Assembly: GCA_965368335.1 (NCBI GenBank)
Contig: CBDUMN010000004.1
Location: forward strand, 1 to 64,000
Length of the DNA: 64,000 nucleotides
Reading direction: 5' to 3'
DNA from: CBDUMN01 sp965368335
Lineage (GTDB): Bacteria; Pseudomonadota; Alphaproteobacteria; Rhodospirillales; JAPHRK01
Below the pieces are notes generated by a model. That model saw only the letters and a list, made by a program, of their open reading frames with translations. It made no database searches and had not been told where the DNA came from. The stretch's first letter is position 1. Each line of letters opens with the position of its first letter. The translations under genes were made by a program, and so were the position numbers. Shown one piece after another: positions 36,862-45,069 of this stretch.

Positions 36862-36991
36862 GCCATCGCATTCCCGCTGAGGCAAAAAACGAAAGATTTT
36901 GGCACACTCCTTGCGGAGTGACTCCCGGAAGACCATTTTAAAACCATTCAAAGGTGCGAAATGGTCAAAAACAAGCTTATCCGGAGGTCAT

Positions 36992-37183
36992 ATGACTAGA
37001 AATTGGGCAGAACTCTCCGGCCCGGATGCGATTTCGCCGGTTATTGGCTATCGCATGGAGCGCGATGGAAAACTTTTTATTCGTTTTGTCGGCGGAGACG
37101 AAAGAACCGCCACGGACGAAGAAATCCGCAAACTCATCGAAACCCGCCCGGATATGCTGCTGCAATTAGCCTGGCGCGCCTAA
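36992..37183 (+). CDS. Small hypothetical protein
   Basis: 63 residues from ATG 36992, with a perfect GGAGGT four bases upstream; the longer in-frame reading from 36899 lacks such a site. The sequence is a compact alpha+beta type (MERDGKLFIRFVGGDERTAT, then EEIRKLIETRP) without signal peptide or cysteines. It is followed by a hairpin terminator. No family recognised. Confidence 0.65.
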   Translation: MTRNWAELSGPDAISPVIGYRMERDGKLFIRFVGGDERTATDEEIRKLIETRPDMLLQLAWRA

Positions 37184-37220
37184 ACACACATCAGCCTGCA
37201 ACAATTATTTCACACAAAAA

Positions 37221-37246
37221 AAGGCCGGTTGATCCGGCCTTTTTCA
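37221..37246. terminator. Bidirectional terminator between convergent genes
   Basis: AAGGCCGG and CCGGCCTT form an eight-base stem around TTGAT with A-runs on the left and T-runs on the right, so it can terminate the 63-residue gene on the plus strand and the ArsR gene on the minus strand. Confidence 0.85.
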
Positions 37247-37264
37247 CATTTATTATATGTATGA

Positions 37265-37591
37265 CTAAGCCGCCCGACGAACTTGGCCTTTTTCTTCTGC
37301 ACCGCAATAAAGCCCATAAAGGGAATCGAGCACAGCCTGAACCTCTGGCGACTTAATAGAATAATAGATGGTTTGACGATCACGGCGGGTTTGCACCAAC
37401 TCATCGCGGCGCAAACGCCCCAAGTGCTGAGACAGACCTGACTGCGTCAGACCGGAGCCTTCGGTTAATGCGCCAACCGACATTTCCCCATGGGAAAGCT
37501 TGCAAAGAATTTCAAGACGAGTCTGGTTGCACATGGATTTCAGCAAGGCGGAAGCCTTACCGGTATTGCCTTCCATATCTTGAACACTCAC
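37265..37591 (-). CDS. ArsR-family regulator of the SqrR/BigR persulfide-sensor type
   Basis: 108 residues from GTG 37591 (GGAG about eight bases upstream); TTG 37609 is possible. Winged helix with MCNQTRLEILCKL, SVGALTEGSGLTQSGLSQHLGRLRRDELV and IYYSI. Cys30 and Cys96 are 66 residues apart, the same separation as the redox pair Cys41/Cys107 of SqrR and Cys42/Cys108 of BigR, which form a polysulfide bridge. This suggests a reactive-sulfur sensor that represses sulfide-handling genes. Targets are not visible beside it; the ELM1-family gene is upstream on the same strand. Confidence 0.85.
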   Translation of the reverse strand: MSVQDMEGNTGKASALLKSMCNQTRLEILCKLSHGEMSVGALTEGSGLTQSGLSQHLGRLRRDELVQTRRDRQTIYYSIKSPEVQAVLDSLYGLYCGAEEKGQVRRAA

Positions 37592-37708
37592 AGGATCAAC
37601 TCCATTCAATCGATTTCATTGCGACGGAATTTTCTATCGCTCATTCTTCTTATATAATGAAACCCTGAAGGATTTGTAGAGTTATTTCGCAATTGCACAA
37701 ATACTCAT

Positions 37709-37734
37709 ATATGCGTTGTAATTAAGTCGCATAT
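37709..37734. promoter_or_regulatory. Inverted repeat upstream of the ArsR gene
   Basis: ATATGCG (37709-37715) and CGCATAT (37728-37734) flank a 12-base spacer inside a very AT-rich 170-base region that must hold the minus-strand promoter of the ArsR gene. It may be an operator for autoregulation; the distance to the start (about 120 bases) is long, so this is tentative. Confidence 0.35.
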
Positions 37735-37765
37735 TATACAGTATATTTAAGTATTTATTTTTTGC

Positions 37766-38734
37766 CTAGATGCCAGCTTTTTGGCGAATAGCCCTGGCGA
37801 TATCCACTGCCGGATTGAGCGGTGCGTGAGACCAATCCTCAAAGACCCCACTCAAGGGGCGTGCATAATCGCCTTGATAAAGATCCTGATGAAACAAAGC
37901 ATGCTTGCGCGCAACGAACCGCTTTGGCGCGTAGATATAGACCGGCTTACCCGTGGCGCAGGCTTCACAGGCCATGGAAACAGAATCACCGGTTACAACA
38001 ATGGCGTCGGCAAGGGCCAGAAATCCGAAATAAGGATTTTCTCCTTCATCTCCCCATCTGAACAAGTAAGACGGAGCGGAAATGGCCTCACAGAGCGCAG
38101 TCGCAGCCTCTTCTGTCCGGCGGCTCGTGGTCACCAATAGCGAACCACCGGCCTTGACCGCCATTTCACTGGCCGTCCGCCCTAGCTCCACCCCCATCTC
38201 GGGAGTAAACTTCCGGCGCTTGGTCGAACCGCCAACGATTAAGGCGATCCAGGGTTTAGGCAGATGACAAAATTTCTCCTGAAATGACACGGCCGCCTTG
38301 GTCAGTTTTTCAGGTGTAACTCCATGGGGCGCTCCAATTATCTGGAGGCGATTATCAGCTTCAGGCATCCTGTCATGGTGGGGAATGGCGATCAGGTCGA
38401 ATTCATCGGCCCCCGCATCGCCCGGGTACATGATTTGGCAAAGAAAGGTGCTGCCGTTATTTAAGCGCTTGATATGGCGAGCCACGGGAGCGGTCCGACG
38501 ACCGGCGGCGATCACCAGATCCGGCCAGGGCGCCGTCAAGTTGGCCCGCGCATCGGCTGTCAGTCCGGCGAACGATTTCATGAGAACGAAATTCGGCAGG
38601 GAAGCCGCCGCCGTATAGGTGATCTCCTTGACCTCGTAAGAAAGACCAAGCGCATCGGCAACGCCACGACATTGCGTAACGTTTCCGGGACGGTCGTCGG
38701 CAAGGACCCAAACAATCGGTTTCGCGTTCATCAT
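37766..38734 (-). CDS. ELM1/GtrOC1-family protein (DUF1022)
   Basis: 322 residues. Matches the ELM1-like family by VWVLADDRPGNVTQCRGVADAL at the start, VIAAGRRTAPVARHIKR, LIVGGSTKRRKF, and the segment AIVVTGDSVSMACEACATGKPVYI. The fold resembles GT-B glycosyltransferases. The plant homologue ELM1 acts in mitochondrial fission; the bacterial role is unknown, possibly envelope sugar transfer. Common in alphaproteobacteria. Starts at ATG 38734 or 38731. Confidence 0.85.
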   Translation of the reverse strand: MMNAKPIVWVLADDRPGNVTQCRGVADALGLSYEVKEITYTAAASLPNFVLMKSFAGLTADARANLTAPWPDLVIAAGRRTAPVARHIKRLNNGSTFLCQIMYPGDAGADEFDLIAIPHHDRMPEADNRLQIIGAPHGVTPEKLTKAAVSFQEKFCHLPKPWIALIVGGSTKRRKFTPEMGVELGRTASEMAVKAGGSLLVTTSRRTEEAATALCEAISAPSYLFRWGDEGENPYFGFLALADAIVVTGDSVSMACEACATGKPVYIYAPKRFVARKHALFHQDLYQGDYARPLSGVFEDWSHAPLNPAVDIARAIRQKAGI

Positions 38735-38838
38735 ACTTCCCCTTATTCAAGTTTCAGTTAGAGGGTCTAGCAGTCAGCGTCAACCACCCTTGAGATAAAC
38801 CGTCGCCGGAAACGACTTCGCCCTTTATAATCCCCCCT

Positions 38839-40830
38839 ATGAACAACCCCATACTTCACTCGAACACGGATCGGCCGGAGCCCCCGGGAATTGGGGAGGA
38901 AGAAACCGTCTGGCCCTCGCCACCCGGCCTCATCGCCTCCCTCATGGAGACGCGACGCAGCCGTTTAACCGTGGGAGCGCTTTGCCTACTCCTCATACCG
39001 ATTATCCTGTGGCAATCCGGGGTATGGGCACATACCACGGCAGTTAGATCGCTAAAAAAGGAAGGCGACCAGCGGCTCGTGATTTATCGCTCAGCCCTGC
39101 AAAGCGAGTTTGAAAAGTATGAGTTCCACCCGGTTTTATTGGCCAGGGTCGACGATTTTGTCCGTCTTCTGATCACGCCGGAAGACAAACGCCAACGTGA
39201 ATGGATCAACAGCCGCCTTGACGAGTTCAACTCCATCGCCAAAACATCGGCAACCTACCTGATGGACAGAAACGGTCTCACGCTGGCATCGAGCAATTGG
39301 AAGTCGGAAACCTCATTCGTCGGCAAAAACTTCAGCTTCCGCCCCTACTTCATCGAAGCCATGAAAGGACGCAGCGGACGATATTTTGCACTCGGCACCA
39401 CCTCGAACGAGCCCGGATACTATCTCTCTCATCCGGTACAGGCCGCAGGCGAAACGCTTGGTGTCATCGTCGTTAAAGTGGGTGTGCAGCGGCTTGAGGA
39501 AGACTGGGCGGCCTCGAAAGACAAGGTCATGGTCAGCGACCAGGACGGAATCATTTTCATGTCCAGCAATCCCGCCTGGAAGTACAAAACACTTGCTCCC
39601 TTAAGCCAGGAAAGGCGTGAAGCGGTCCGCAAGACACGCAAATACAGCAACCAACCTCTATCCTCCCTACCGCAAATTTTTCGGGAACCTTATGAAGAAG
39701 GGGCCGAGGTCTTAACCCTTGGCGAAAGCACCTTAAACAAAAGCGAAACGGTGGCGGCGGCAAAAAATTATTTCTTCCAGACCATGGCGGTGCCCAACTC
39801 CGATTGGAAACTTCACCTACTTTCCGACATGAGCAGTGTACGACGCACCGTAGCCTATGCAGTTCTGATCACTTCCTTTGCGATCGTGATCGCTATCATG
39901 GTGGCACTCAACTGGGTCCAGCGACGCCTCGCCCTACGCGAGCGCCTTCTCCTCCAGCGTCAGGCTCAAAGGGCCCTCAGACGAGCCAACGACCAACTCG
40001 AAACCCGAGTTCACGACCGCACGGCGGACTTAAAAGCCAGCAACAAACGCTTAAAAGAGGAAATTTCCGAACGCCGCAAGGCCGAAGCAGACCTACGCCA
40101 AGCCCAGGACGAACTAATCCAGGCCAGCAAACTGGCCGCACTCGGGCAACTGGCGGCAGGCATCAACCATGAAATGAACCAACCCCTAACCGCCATTCGC
40201 AGTTATTCAGACAATGCCCGCGTCTTGCTTGAGCGGGAAAGAACTGACGATGTGCGCAGTAATCTTGAACAAATTTCGGAACTGACAGCGCGCATCTCGG
40301 AGATTGCCAAACAACTGAAGGTCTTTTCGCGTAAAGCCGACGATGGCATGGAAGCCGTTGAGCTTTCGCAGGTCGTTAGCGACGCCCTGACGCTTCTTGG
40401 AACCGGCGGCAAGCTGACCGACATTGAAATCGTCAACCGCATCAACAAGGCGGATTTTCTCGCCAAGGCTAATCTTGTGCGTTTGGAACAGGTCTTCCTC
40501 AACTTGTTTGGCAATGCCCGCGACGCCATGCAGGACAGCACATCAAAGCGCCTGGAGATCGATGCCGAAGCGGACGATTTATGGATCCGCATCCTGGTGC
40601 GCGATACGGGAAGCGGTTTCGCCAAGGGGCAGGTGGAAAAGATTTTCGATCCCTTCTACACCACCAAAGAAGTCGGTCGTGGTCTCGGCCTCGGGCTCTC
40701 CATATCCTATCGAATCATTGAGGACTTCGGCGGCAAGCTCCGGGCCGCCAACCACCCCGATGGCGGTGCGGTCTTCCAGGTCGAACTGAAACGCGCTAAA
40801 CAGCCCCCCATGGCGCAAGCAGGCGAATGA
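38839..40830 (+). CDS. dctB: C4-dicarboxylate sensor histidine kinase DctB
   Basis: 663 residues. Two membrane helices (about 47-67 and 335-357) bracket a periplasmic double PAS-like sensor domain with the family segments TYLMDRNGLTLASSNW, FRPYFIEAMKGRSGRYFALG and SDQDGIIFMSS. A coiled coil follows, then the H-box LGQLAAGINHEMNQPLTAIR with His444, and the ATP-binding boxes DTGSGF and GRGLGLGLSIS. It senses C4-dicarboxylates and phosphorylates DctD, whose reading frame overlaps the dctB stop by four bases. Confidence 0.93.
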   Translation: MNNPILHSNTDRPEPPGIGEEETVWPSPPGLIASLMETRRSRLTVGALCLLLIPIILWQSGVWAHTTAVRSLKKEGDQRLVIYRSALQSEFEKYEFHPVLLARVDDFVRLLITPEDKRQREWINSRLDEFNSIAKTSATYLMDRNGLTLASSNWKSETSFVGKNFSFRPYFIEAMKGRSGRYFALGTTSNEPGYYLSHPVQAAGETLGVIVVKVGVQRLEEDWAASKDKVMVSDQDGIIFMSSNPAWKYKTLAPLSQERREAVRKTRKYSNQPLSSLPQIFREPYEEGAEVLTLGESTLNKSETVAAAKNYFFQTMAVPNSDWKLHLLSDMSSVRRTVAYAVLITSFAIVIAIMVALNWVQRRLALRERLLLQRQAQRALRRANDQLETRVHDRTADLKASNKRLKEEISERRKAEADLRQAQDELIQASKLAALGQLAAGINHEMNQPLTAIRSYSDNARVLLERERTDDVRSNLEQISELTARISEIAKQLKVFSRKADDGMEAVELSQVVSDALTLLGTGGKLTDIEIVNRINKADFLAKANLVRLEQVFLNLFGNARDAMQDSTSKRLEIDAEADDLWIRILVRDTGSGFAKGQVEKIFDPFYTTKEVGRGLGLGLSISYRIIEDFGGKLRAANHPDGGAVFQVELKRAKQPPMAQAGE

Positions 40831-42194
40831 CGGGAAGCTCAATGAACGACCAGGAGCAAATCTTTCTTATCGACGATGAAGAACATATCCGCAATTCGGG
40901 CAGCCAAACGCTCGAATTGGCCGGACTTTCCGTTCAATGTTTCGAGGATGCTTCGGCGGCCCTGCCCAAGCTCTCCCGCGCCTGGAACGGCGTAGTCGTC
41001 ACCGATATCAAAATGCCCCGAATGGACGGGCTCACCTTTTTAAAAGCCGCCCTTGAAATCGACCATCAATTACCAGTCATTCTAATCACCGGTCATGGCG
41101 ATATTCCCATGGCTGTCGAAGCCATGCGTGACGGAGCTTACGATTTTCTTGAGAAGCCCTTTCCGGCTGACCGGTTGGTCGAACTGGTTAAGAGAGCCCT
41201 TGAGCGGCGCGAGTTGATCCTTGAAAATCGTCGGCTCAAAGACGAGTTGGAGGCCCAGAAGGCAACGCGCGGCCCGGCGATTATCGGCAAGGCTCCGGCC
41301 ATGGCCAAACTACGCGATACCATCGCCAACCTGGCCGATGCCGATTCGTCCGTTTTGATTATGGGCGGTACGGGAACCGGTAAAGAGCTGGTTGCCCGCT
41401 GTCTCCACGAAACGAGCCTGCGCCATCGCTGCCCGTTCGTCCCAATCAACTGCGCAGCCCTGCCCGAACACCTCTTTGAAAGTGAACTCTTCGGTCTGGA
41501 GGCCGGGGTCGAAGGGGCCGCTAAGCCGCGTCTCGGCAAAATCGAGCATGGTAACGGCGGCACCTTGTTTCTCGATGAAATCGAGTCCATGCCATCGAAC
41601 CTTCAAGCCAAGCTGTTGAGGTTCATTCAAGAGCGTGAAATCTTTCGGGTTGGAGGCAACAAAGCCATCCCGATTAACATTCGCATCGTCACAGCAACCA
41701 AGACTGACCTAAAGCAAGCGGTCGTTGAGGGGGCTTTCCGCGAAGACCTTTATTACCGGTTGGATGTTTCCCCTATCGCTCTACCGCCACTGAAAGAGCG
41801 CCGAGAAGACATCCCCTTGCTCTTTGCCCATTTTGTTCAGTTAGCCGCCCAGTCTTATGATCGCAGCGTTCCGCCGCTTGAGCAGGAACGCATGCAAACC
41901 CTATTGGCTTATGGATGGCCTGGCAACGTGCGTGAACTACGGAATACCGCAGAGCGATACGTCCTCGACCCGGAAGCCGATATTTTGGAAGAGGCTAAGG
42001 AAAACGGTGCGGAAGGCGTAAAAGAGGCCAACCTGTCCGAGCAAGTCCGCAACTTCGAAAAAAGCCTGATCGCCGAGCAACTGCGCCTCAACAAAGGGAA
42101 CGTCAAAGCCACGATTGAAGCGCTTGGCCTACCGCGTAAAACCTTCTACGACAAAATGACCAAATACGGCCTCGACCGTAAGGACTTCGGCTAG
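40827..42194 (+). CDS. dctD: DctD, sigma-54-type response regulator with altered GAFTGA loop
   Basis: 455 residues from ATG 40827 (overlap ATGA with dctB); ATG 40842, preceded by GGGAAG, is equally plausible. Receiver with phospho-Asp60 (VVTDIKMPRMDG), AAA+ domain with Walker A GGTGTGKE, Walker B GGTLFLDEIESMP and Arg finger REDLYYRL, and a Fis-type helix-turn-helix (GNVKATIEALGLPRKTFYDK). The sigma-54 contact loop, normally GAFTGA, reads GVEGA (residues 227-231), one residue shorter and without Phe or Thr. It should control dctPQM through the sites at 43092-43145. Confidence 0.92.
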   Translation: MTGSSMNDQEQIFLIDDEEHIRNSGSQTLELAGLSVQCFEDASAALPKLSRAWNGVVVTDIKMPRMDGLTFLKAALEIDHQLPVILITGHGDIPMAVEAMRDGAYDFLEKPFPADRLVELVKRALERRELILENRRLKDELEAQKATRGPAIIGKAPAMAKLRDTIANLADADSSVLIMGGTGTGKELVARCLHETSLRHRCPFVPINCAALPEHLFESELFGLEAGVEGAAKPRLGKIEHGNGGTLFLDEIESMPSNLQAKLLRFIQEREIFRVGGNKAIPINIRIVTATKTDLKQAVVEGAFREDLYYRLDVSPIALPPLKERREDIPLLFAHFVQLAAQSYDRSVPPLEQERMQTLLAYGWPGNVRELRNTAERYVLDPEADILEEAKENGAEGVKEANLSEQVRNFEKSLIAEQLRLNKGNVKATIEALGLPRKTFYDKMTKYGLDRKDFG

Positions 42195-42991
42195 CCTTTC
42201 TCTGTCTGAGCTTCAAGTAGCGCCTTAATCTCTCTCAACTCAGCCCGCAGAACCTCTATGTCGCCTTCGATGCGGTCGCCCTCATGGTGGATGGCCTCTT
42301 CTTCGGCAGCGCTCTGTATGTGCATGGCATCGACGATGATACCGATAAACAGGTTAAGAATGGCGAAGCTGGTTACCAGAATAAACGGCACAAAAAACGC
42401 CCAGGCGTAGGGAAAGGTTTCCATAACCGGACGAACGATGCCCATGGACCAGCTTTCCAGCGTCATAATCTGGAAAAGCGTATACATGCTCTCCCCGATC
42501 GAGCCAAACCACTTGGGGAAGGCCTCGCCGAAATAGTTAGTCGTCAAAACAGCGCTGACATAGAACAGCAGCATAATGATCGCACCGACCGACATGATGC
42601 CGGGTATGGCGGTGAACAGCGCCCCAATCACCCGACGCATCTGCGGCACGACGCTCATCAAACGGAGCGTTCGCAAAATCCGTAAGGCCCGCAAAACGCT
42701 CAGTTGACCCGATGTGGGGATCAACGCGATGCCGACAATAATAAAATCGAAAACATTCCAGCCGTTCTTAAAAAACTCGAGCCGACGCCAAAGCAATTTA
42801 GCCGAGACTTCGGCAACGAAAACCCAAAGCACGAAATGATCGAAAAGGTCGAGCGCCGTTCCGTACTCGACCACCCAGTCGGGCTCTGTCTGGATACCCA
42901 GGGTGATGGCGTTCAAGACGATCAGGAGGGTGATAAAACGTTGGATGGGCTTTCCCTCAGCGGCCCTCCCCATGCGCTCGATAATGCTCAT
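42191..42991 (-). CDS. Bacterial voltage-gated sodium channel (NaChBac/NavMs type)
   Basis: 266 residues from ATG 42991; a TTG 12 codons upstream is an alternative. Six membrane segments; S4 carries Arg101, 104, 107 and 110 at every third place (VLRALRILRTLR), and the pore has the selectivity filter TLESWSM (177-183), the same as in NavAb and NavMs. The S6 segment NLFIGIIVDAM is followed by an acidic neck and a coiled coil (about 230-266) that should hold the tetramer together. It lies between dctBD and dctPQM, sharing a CTAG stop overlap with dctD. Confidence 0.93.
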   Translation of the reverse strand: MSIIERMGRAAEGKPIQRFITLLIVLNAITLGIQTEPDWVVEYGTALDLFDHFVLWVFVAEVSAKLLWRRLEFFKNGWNVFDFIIVGIALIPTSGQLSVLRALRILRTLRLMSVVPQMRRVIGALFTAIPGIMSVGAIIMLLFYVSAVLTTNYFGEAFPKWFGSIGESMYTLFQIMTLESWSMGIVRPVMETFPYAWAFFVPFILVTSFAILNLFIGIIVDAMHIQSAAEEEAIHHEGDRIEGDIEVLRAELREIKALLEAQTEKG

Positions 42992-43091
42992 GCCTTGCTT
43001 TGCCTGTAGTAGCAAAAATGAATCCAACTCCGGCGATCAAATAGTCGGACGGCTGACAAAAAGCAAGTCTTGGAAAAAAACATCGAGCCAT

Positions 43092-43115
43092 GCATGTGCG
43101 GAAAGTCACACATGC
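43092..43115. promoter_or_regulatory. Distal DctD-type activator site upstream of dctP
   Basis: TGTGCGGAAAGTCACACA (43095-43112), an imperfect copy of the perfect palindrome 33 bases downstream, extended by GCA/TGC arms. Centre to centre the two sites are 33 bases apart, about three helical turns. Tandem DctD sites of unequal quality are known upstream of rhizobial dctA; assignment to DctD is by context. Confidence 0.65.
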
Positions 43116-43127
43116 AAAAATCGGATA

Positions 43128-43145
43128 TGTGCGGAAATCCGCACA
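43128..43145. promoter_or_regulatory. Proximal DctD-type activator site, perfect palindrome
   Basis: TGTGCGGAAATCCGCACA, a perfect eight-base inverted repeat with a two-base centre. It lies about 90 bases upstream of the -24 element of the sigma-54 promoter, a usual enhancer distance. Confidence 0.7.
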
Positions 43146-43224
43146 AAACAGTTAAAACCCGCAGAAAACCTTGTGAAATCAGGCAGGTTTTCATCAAAAG
43201 TTCTTATCTCTCTTCCAACTCTCA

Positions 43225-43239
43225 TGGAATCCTTTTTGC
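43225..43239 (+). promoter_or_regulatory. Sigma-54 promoter of dctPQM
   Basis: TGGAATCCTTTTTGC keeps the obligatory GG-N10-GC spacing (GG 43226-43227, GC 43238-43239) and matches TGG and TTGC of the consensus TGGCACG-N4-TTGC. Transcription should start near 43250, about 50 bases before the dctP start. Confidence 0.7.
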
Positions 43240-43302
43240 GCATTCCAAAGCAAGCGCCGTCAGGGAGGCGGTGCCTTTGAGTTTTTCTAGGGAGTAGAAA
43301 AT

Positions 43303-44289
43303 ATGCGCATTTTAAAAGCCGGTGTTGCTCTGGCTGCTCTGATGATTGCCGCGGCCCCGGCCGCTCAGGCGAAAGAAATCGTCATTAAGTTCTCGCATGT
43401 GGTTGCCGAGAACACCCCGAAAGGCCAGATGGCCAACAAATTCCGCGACTTGATCGCCGAACGTCTGGCGGGCAAAGTGAAAGTCGAAGTTTATCCGAAC
43501 TCACAGCTGTTCACCGATGGCAAGGTTCTCGAAGCCATGCTGCTGGGCGATGTCCAACTGGCTGCTCCGTCGCTGTCGAAGTTCAAAAAGTACACCAAGA
43601 AGCACCAGTTGTACGATCTTCCGTTCCTGTTCAAAGACATGACCGCGGTTGAAAAATTCCAAAAGGGCCCGGCCGGTCAAGAGCTTCTGCAGGCCGCCCG
43701 CAAAAAGGGCCTCATCGGCCTTGGCTACCTGCATAACGGCTTGAAGCAACTTTCTTCCTCAAAACCGTTGAAAGTTCCAGCCGACGCCAATGGTCTGAAA
43801 TTCCGCATTATGACCTCAGACGTACTGCAGGCTCAGTTTGAAGCGGTGAACGCCAACCCGCTGAAGAAGCCTTTCTCGGAAGTCTTCACCCTGCTGCAAA
43901 CCAAGGCCATCGACGGTCAGGAAAACACTTGGTCGAACATCTACTCCAAGAAGTTCTTCGAAGTGCAGGACTACATCACCGAATCCAACCACGGTGTCCT
44001 GGACTATATGGTCGTAACCTCCGCCGAATTCTGGGATAGCCTACCTGACGGTATCCGTGAAACCGTCAAAGTATCTCTCGATGAAGCCATTGCTCTGGGC
44101 AACAAAGTTGCCGCAGGCAAAGCGGTCACTGATCGTCAGAAAATTATCGATAGCGGCCGTTCCAAGGTCCTCCAGTTGACCGACGCCGAGCGTCAACAGT
44201 GGGTGGAAGCCATGAAGCCGGTCTGGGCCAAGTTTGAAGACCAGATTGGCAAAGACCTGATCGACGCAGCGATTAAGTCCAATATGTAA
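43303..44289 (+). CDS. dctP: TRAP transporter C4-dicarboxylate-binding protein DctP
   Basis: 328 residues with a signal peptide (LKAGVALAALMIAAAPAAQA, cleavage before KEI). DctP family features: KFSHVVAENTPKGQMANKF, VEVYPNSQLFTDGKVLEAM, the carboxylate-binding Arg in LKFRIMTSDVL, and the segment KAIDGQENTWSNIYSKKF. It delivers malate, succinate or fumarate to DctQM. First gene of the operon, behind the sigma-54 promoter; a strong hairpin separates it from dctQ. Confidence 0.95.
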   Translation: MRILKAGVALAALMIAAAPAAQAKEIVIKFSHVVAENTPKGQMANKFRDLIAERLAGKVKVEVYPNSQLFTDGKVLEAMLLGDVQLAAPSLSKFKKYTKKHQLYDLPFLFKDMTAVEKFQKGPAGQELLQAARKKGLIGLGYLHNGLKQLSSSKPLKVPADANGLKFRIMTSDVLQAQFEAVNANPLKKPFSEVFTLLQTKAIDGQENTWSNIYSKKFFEVQDYITESNHGVLDYMVVTSAEFWDSLPDGIRETVKVSLDEAIALGNKVAAGKAVTDRQKIIDSGRSKVLQLTDAERQQWVEAMKPVWAKFEDQIGKDLIDAAIKSNM

Positions 44290-44301
44290 TGTCATAAATC
44301 T

Positions 44302-44338
44302 ACGGCCGATCCGACTTAACGGATCGGCCGTTTTCTTT
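44302..44338 (+). terminator. Hairpin between dctP and dctQ, partial terminator
   Basis: ACGGCCGATCCG and CGGATCGGCCGT form a perfect 12-base stem around ACTTAA, followed by TTTTCTTTT. It lies 12 bases after the dctP stop. In TRAP operons the binding protein is needed in excess; a leaky terminator or 3'-end stabiliser here would give that. Confidence 0.75.
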
Positions 44339-44412
44339 TATTCGTTAAATTGGGGCGCAGCCCCATCTCAATTGAACGATTCATTCCAGCCATCCTTTGG
44401 GGGAATTGCGTT

Positions 44413-45069
44413 ATGGTTGCAAAGGTCGCAGACCGGATCGAGGAAGGGATCATCTCCCTGCTTCTCGTTGGGATGACGCTTTTGGTTTTTATGGAAGTCG
44501 TGCTGCGGTTCGGCTTCAATCAGAGTATTCACTGGGCGGAAGAAATGACTCTGCTTCTCGCAGGGTGGTTTGTCCTCTACGGGGCATCTTACGGTGTAAA
44601 AGTCGGGGCGCATATCGGTGTTGATGCCGTCGTGCGGCTACTCACCCCCGGAACTCGCCGTCTTGTCAGTGTTTTTGCCGTCGTCCTTTGCCTTGCCTAC
44701 TGCCTCTTACTGATCCTCGGCAGTTGGGAATATCTCGCCAAAATCTACAAAATCGGCATCACCATCGAAGACACGCGCATTCCGGGCTTCCTGCTCGCTC
44801 CGTTTGGCGAAGATTTCCTTTGGGAAACTCTTCGCATCGATACAGAAGATCCCATCGTTCCCCAGTGGATGGCACATAGCATTTTGCTCATTGGTTACGC
44901 CCTTTTGGCGTATCGATTCATTCAACTTGGCTGGAAATTCATCAAAGGAGAAGCCGAAGGCTTCCACTTTGCCGACGAGGCTGAAGAGGCACTTGAAGAG
45001 TTGCATATTCATGAAGACGCCGAAAAACGTAAAGCTCAGCACCTAAGCCAGGAAGGAGAAAACAAATGA
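44413..45069 (+). CDS. dctQ: TRAP transporter small permease DctQ
   Basis: 218 residues from ATG 44413 (GGGGGAA about eight bases upstream); an earlier in-frame start at 44350 is unlikely. Four membrane helices, with the family segments HWAEEMTLLLAGWFVLYGASYGVK and HIGVDAVV. A loop of about 30 residues between helices 3 and 4 (EDTRIPGFLLAPFGEDFLWE) is longer than in minimal DctQ. The acidic cytoplasmic tail ends in a Lys/Glu-rich stretch. Overlaps dctM by four bases. Confidence 0.92.
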   Translation: MVAKVADRIEEGIISLLLVGMTLLVFMEVVLRFGFNQSIHWAEEMTLLLAGWFVLYGASYGVKVGAHIGVDAVVRLLTPGTRRLVSVFAVVLCLAYCLLLILGSWEYLAKIYKIGITIEDTRIPGFLLAPFGEDFLWETLRIDTEDPIVPQWMAHSILLIGYALLAYRFIQLGWKFIKGEAEGFHFADEAEEALEELHIHEDAEKRKAQHLSQEGENK

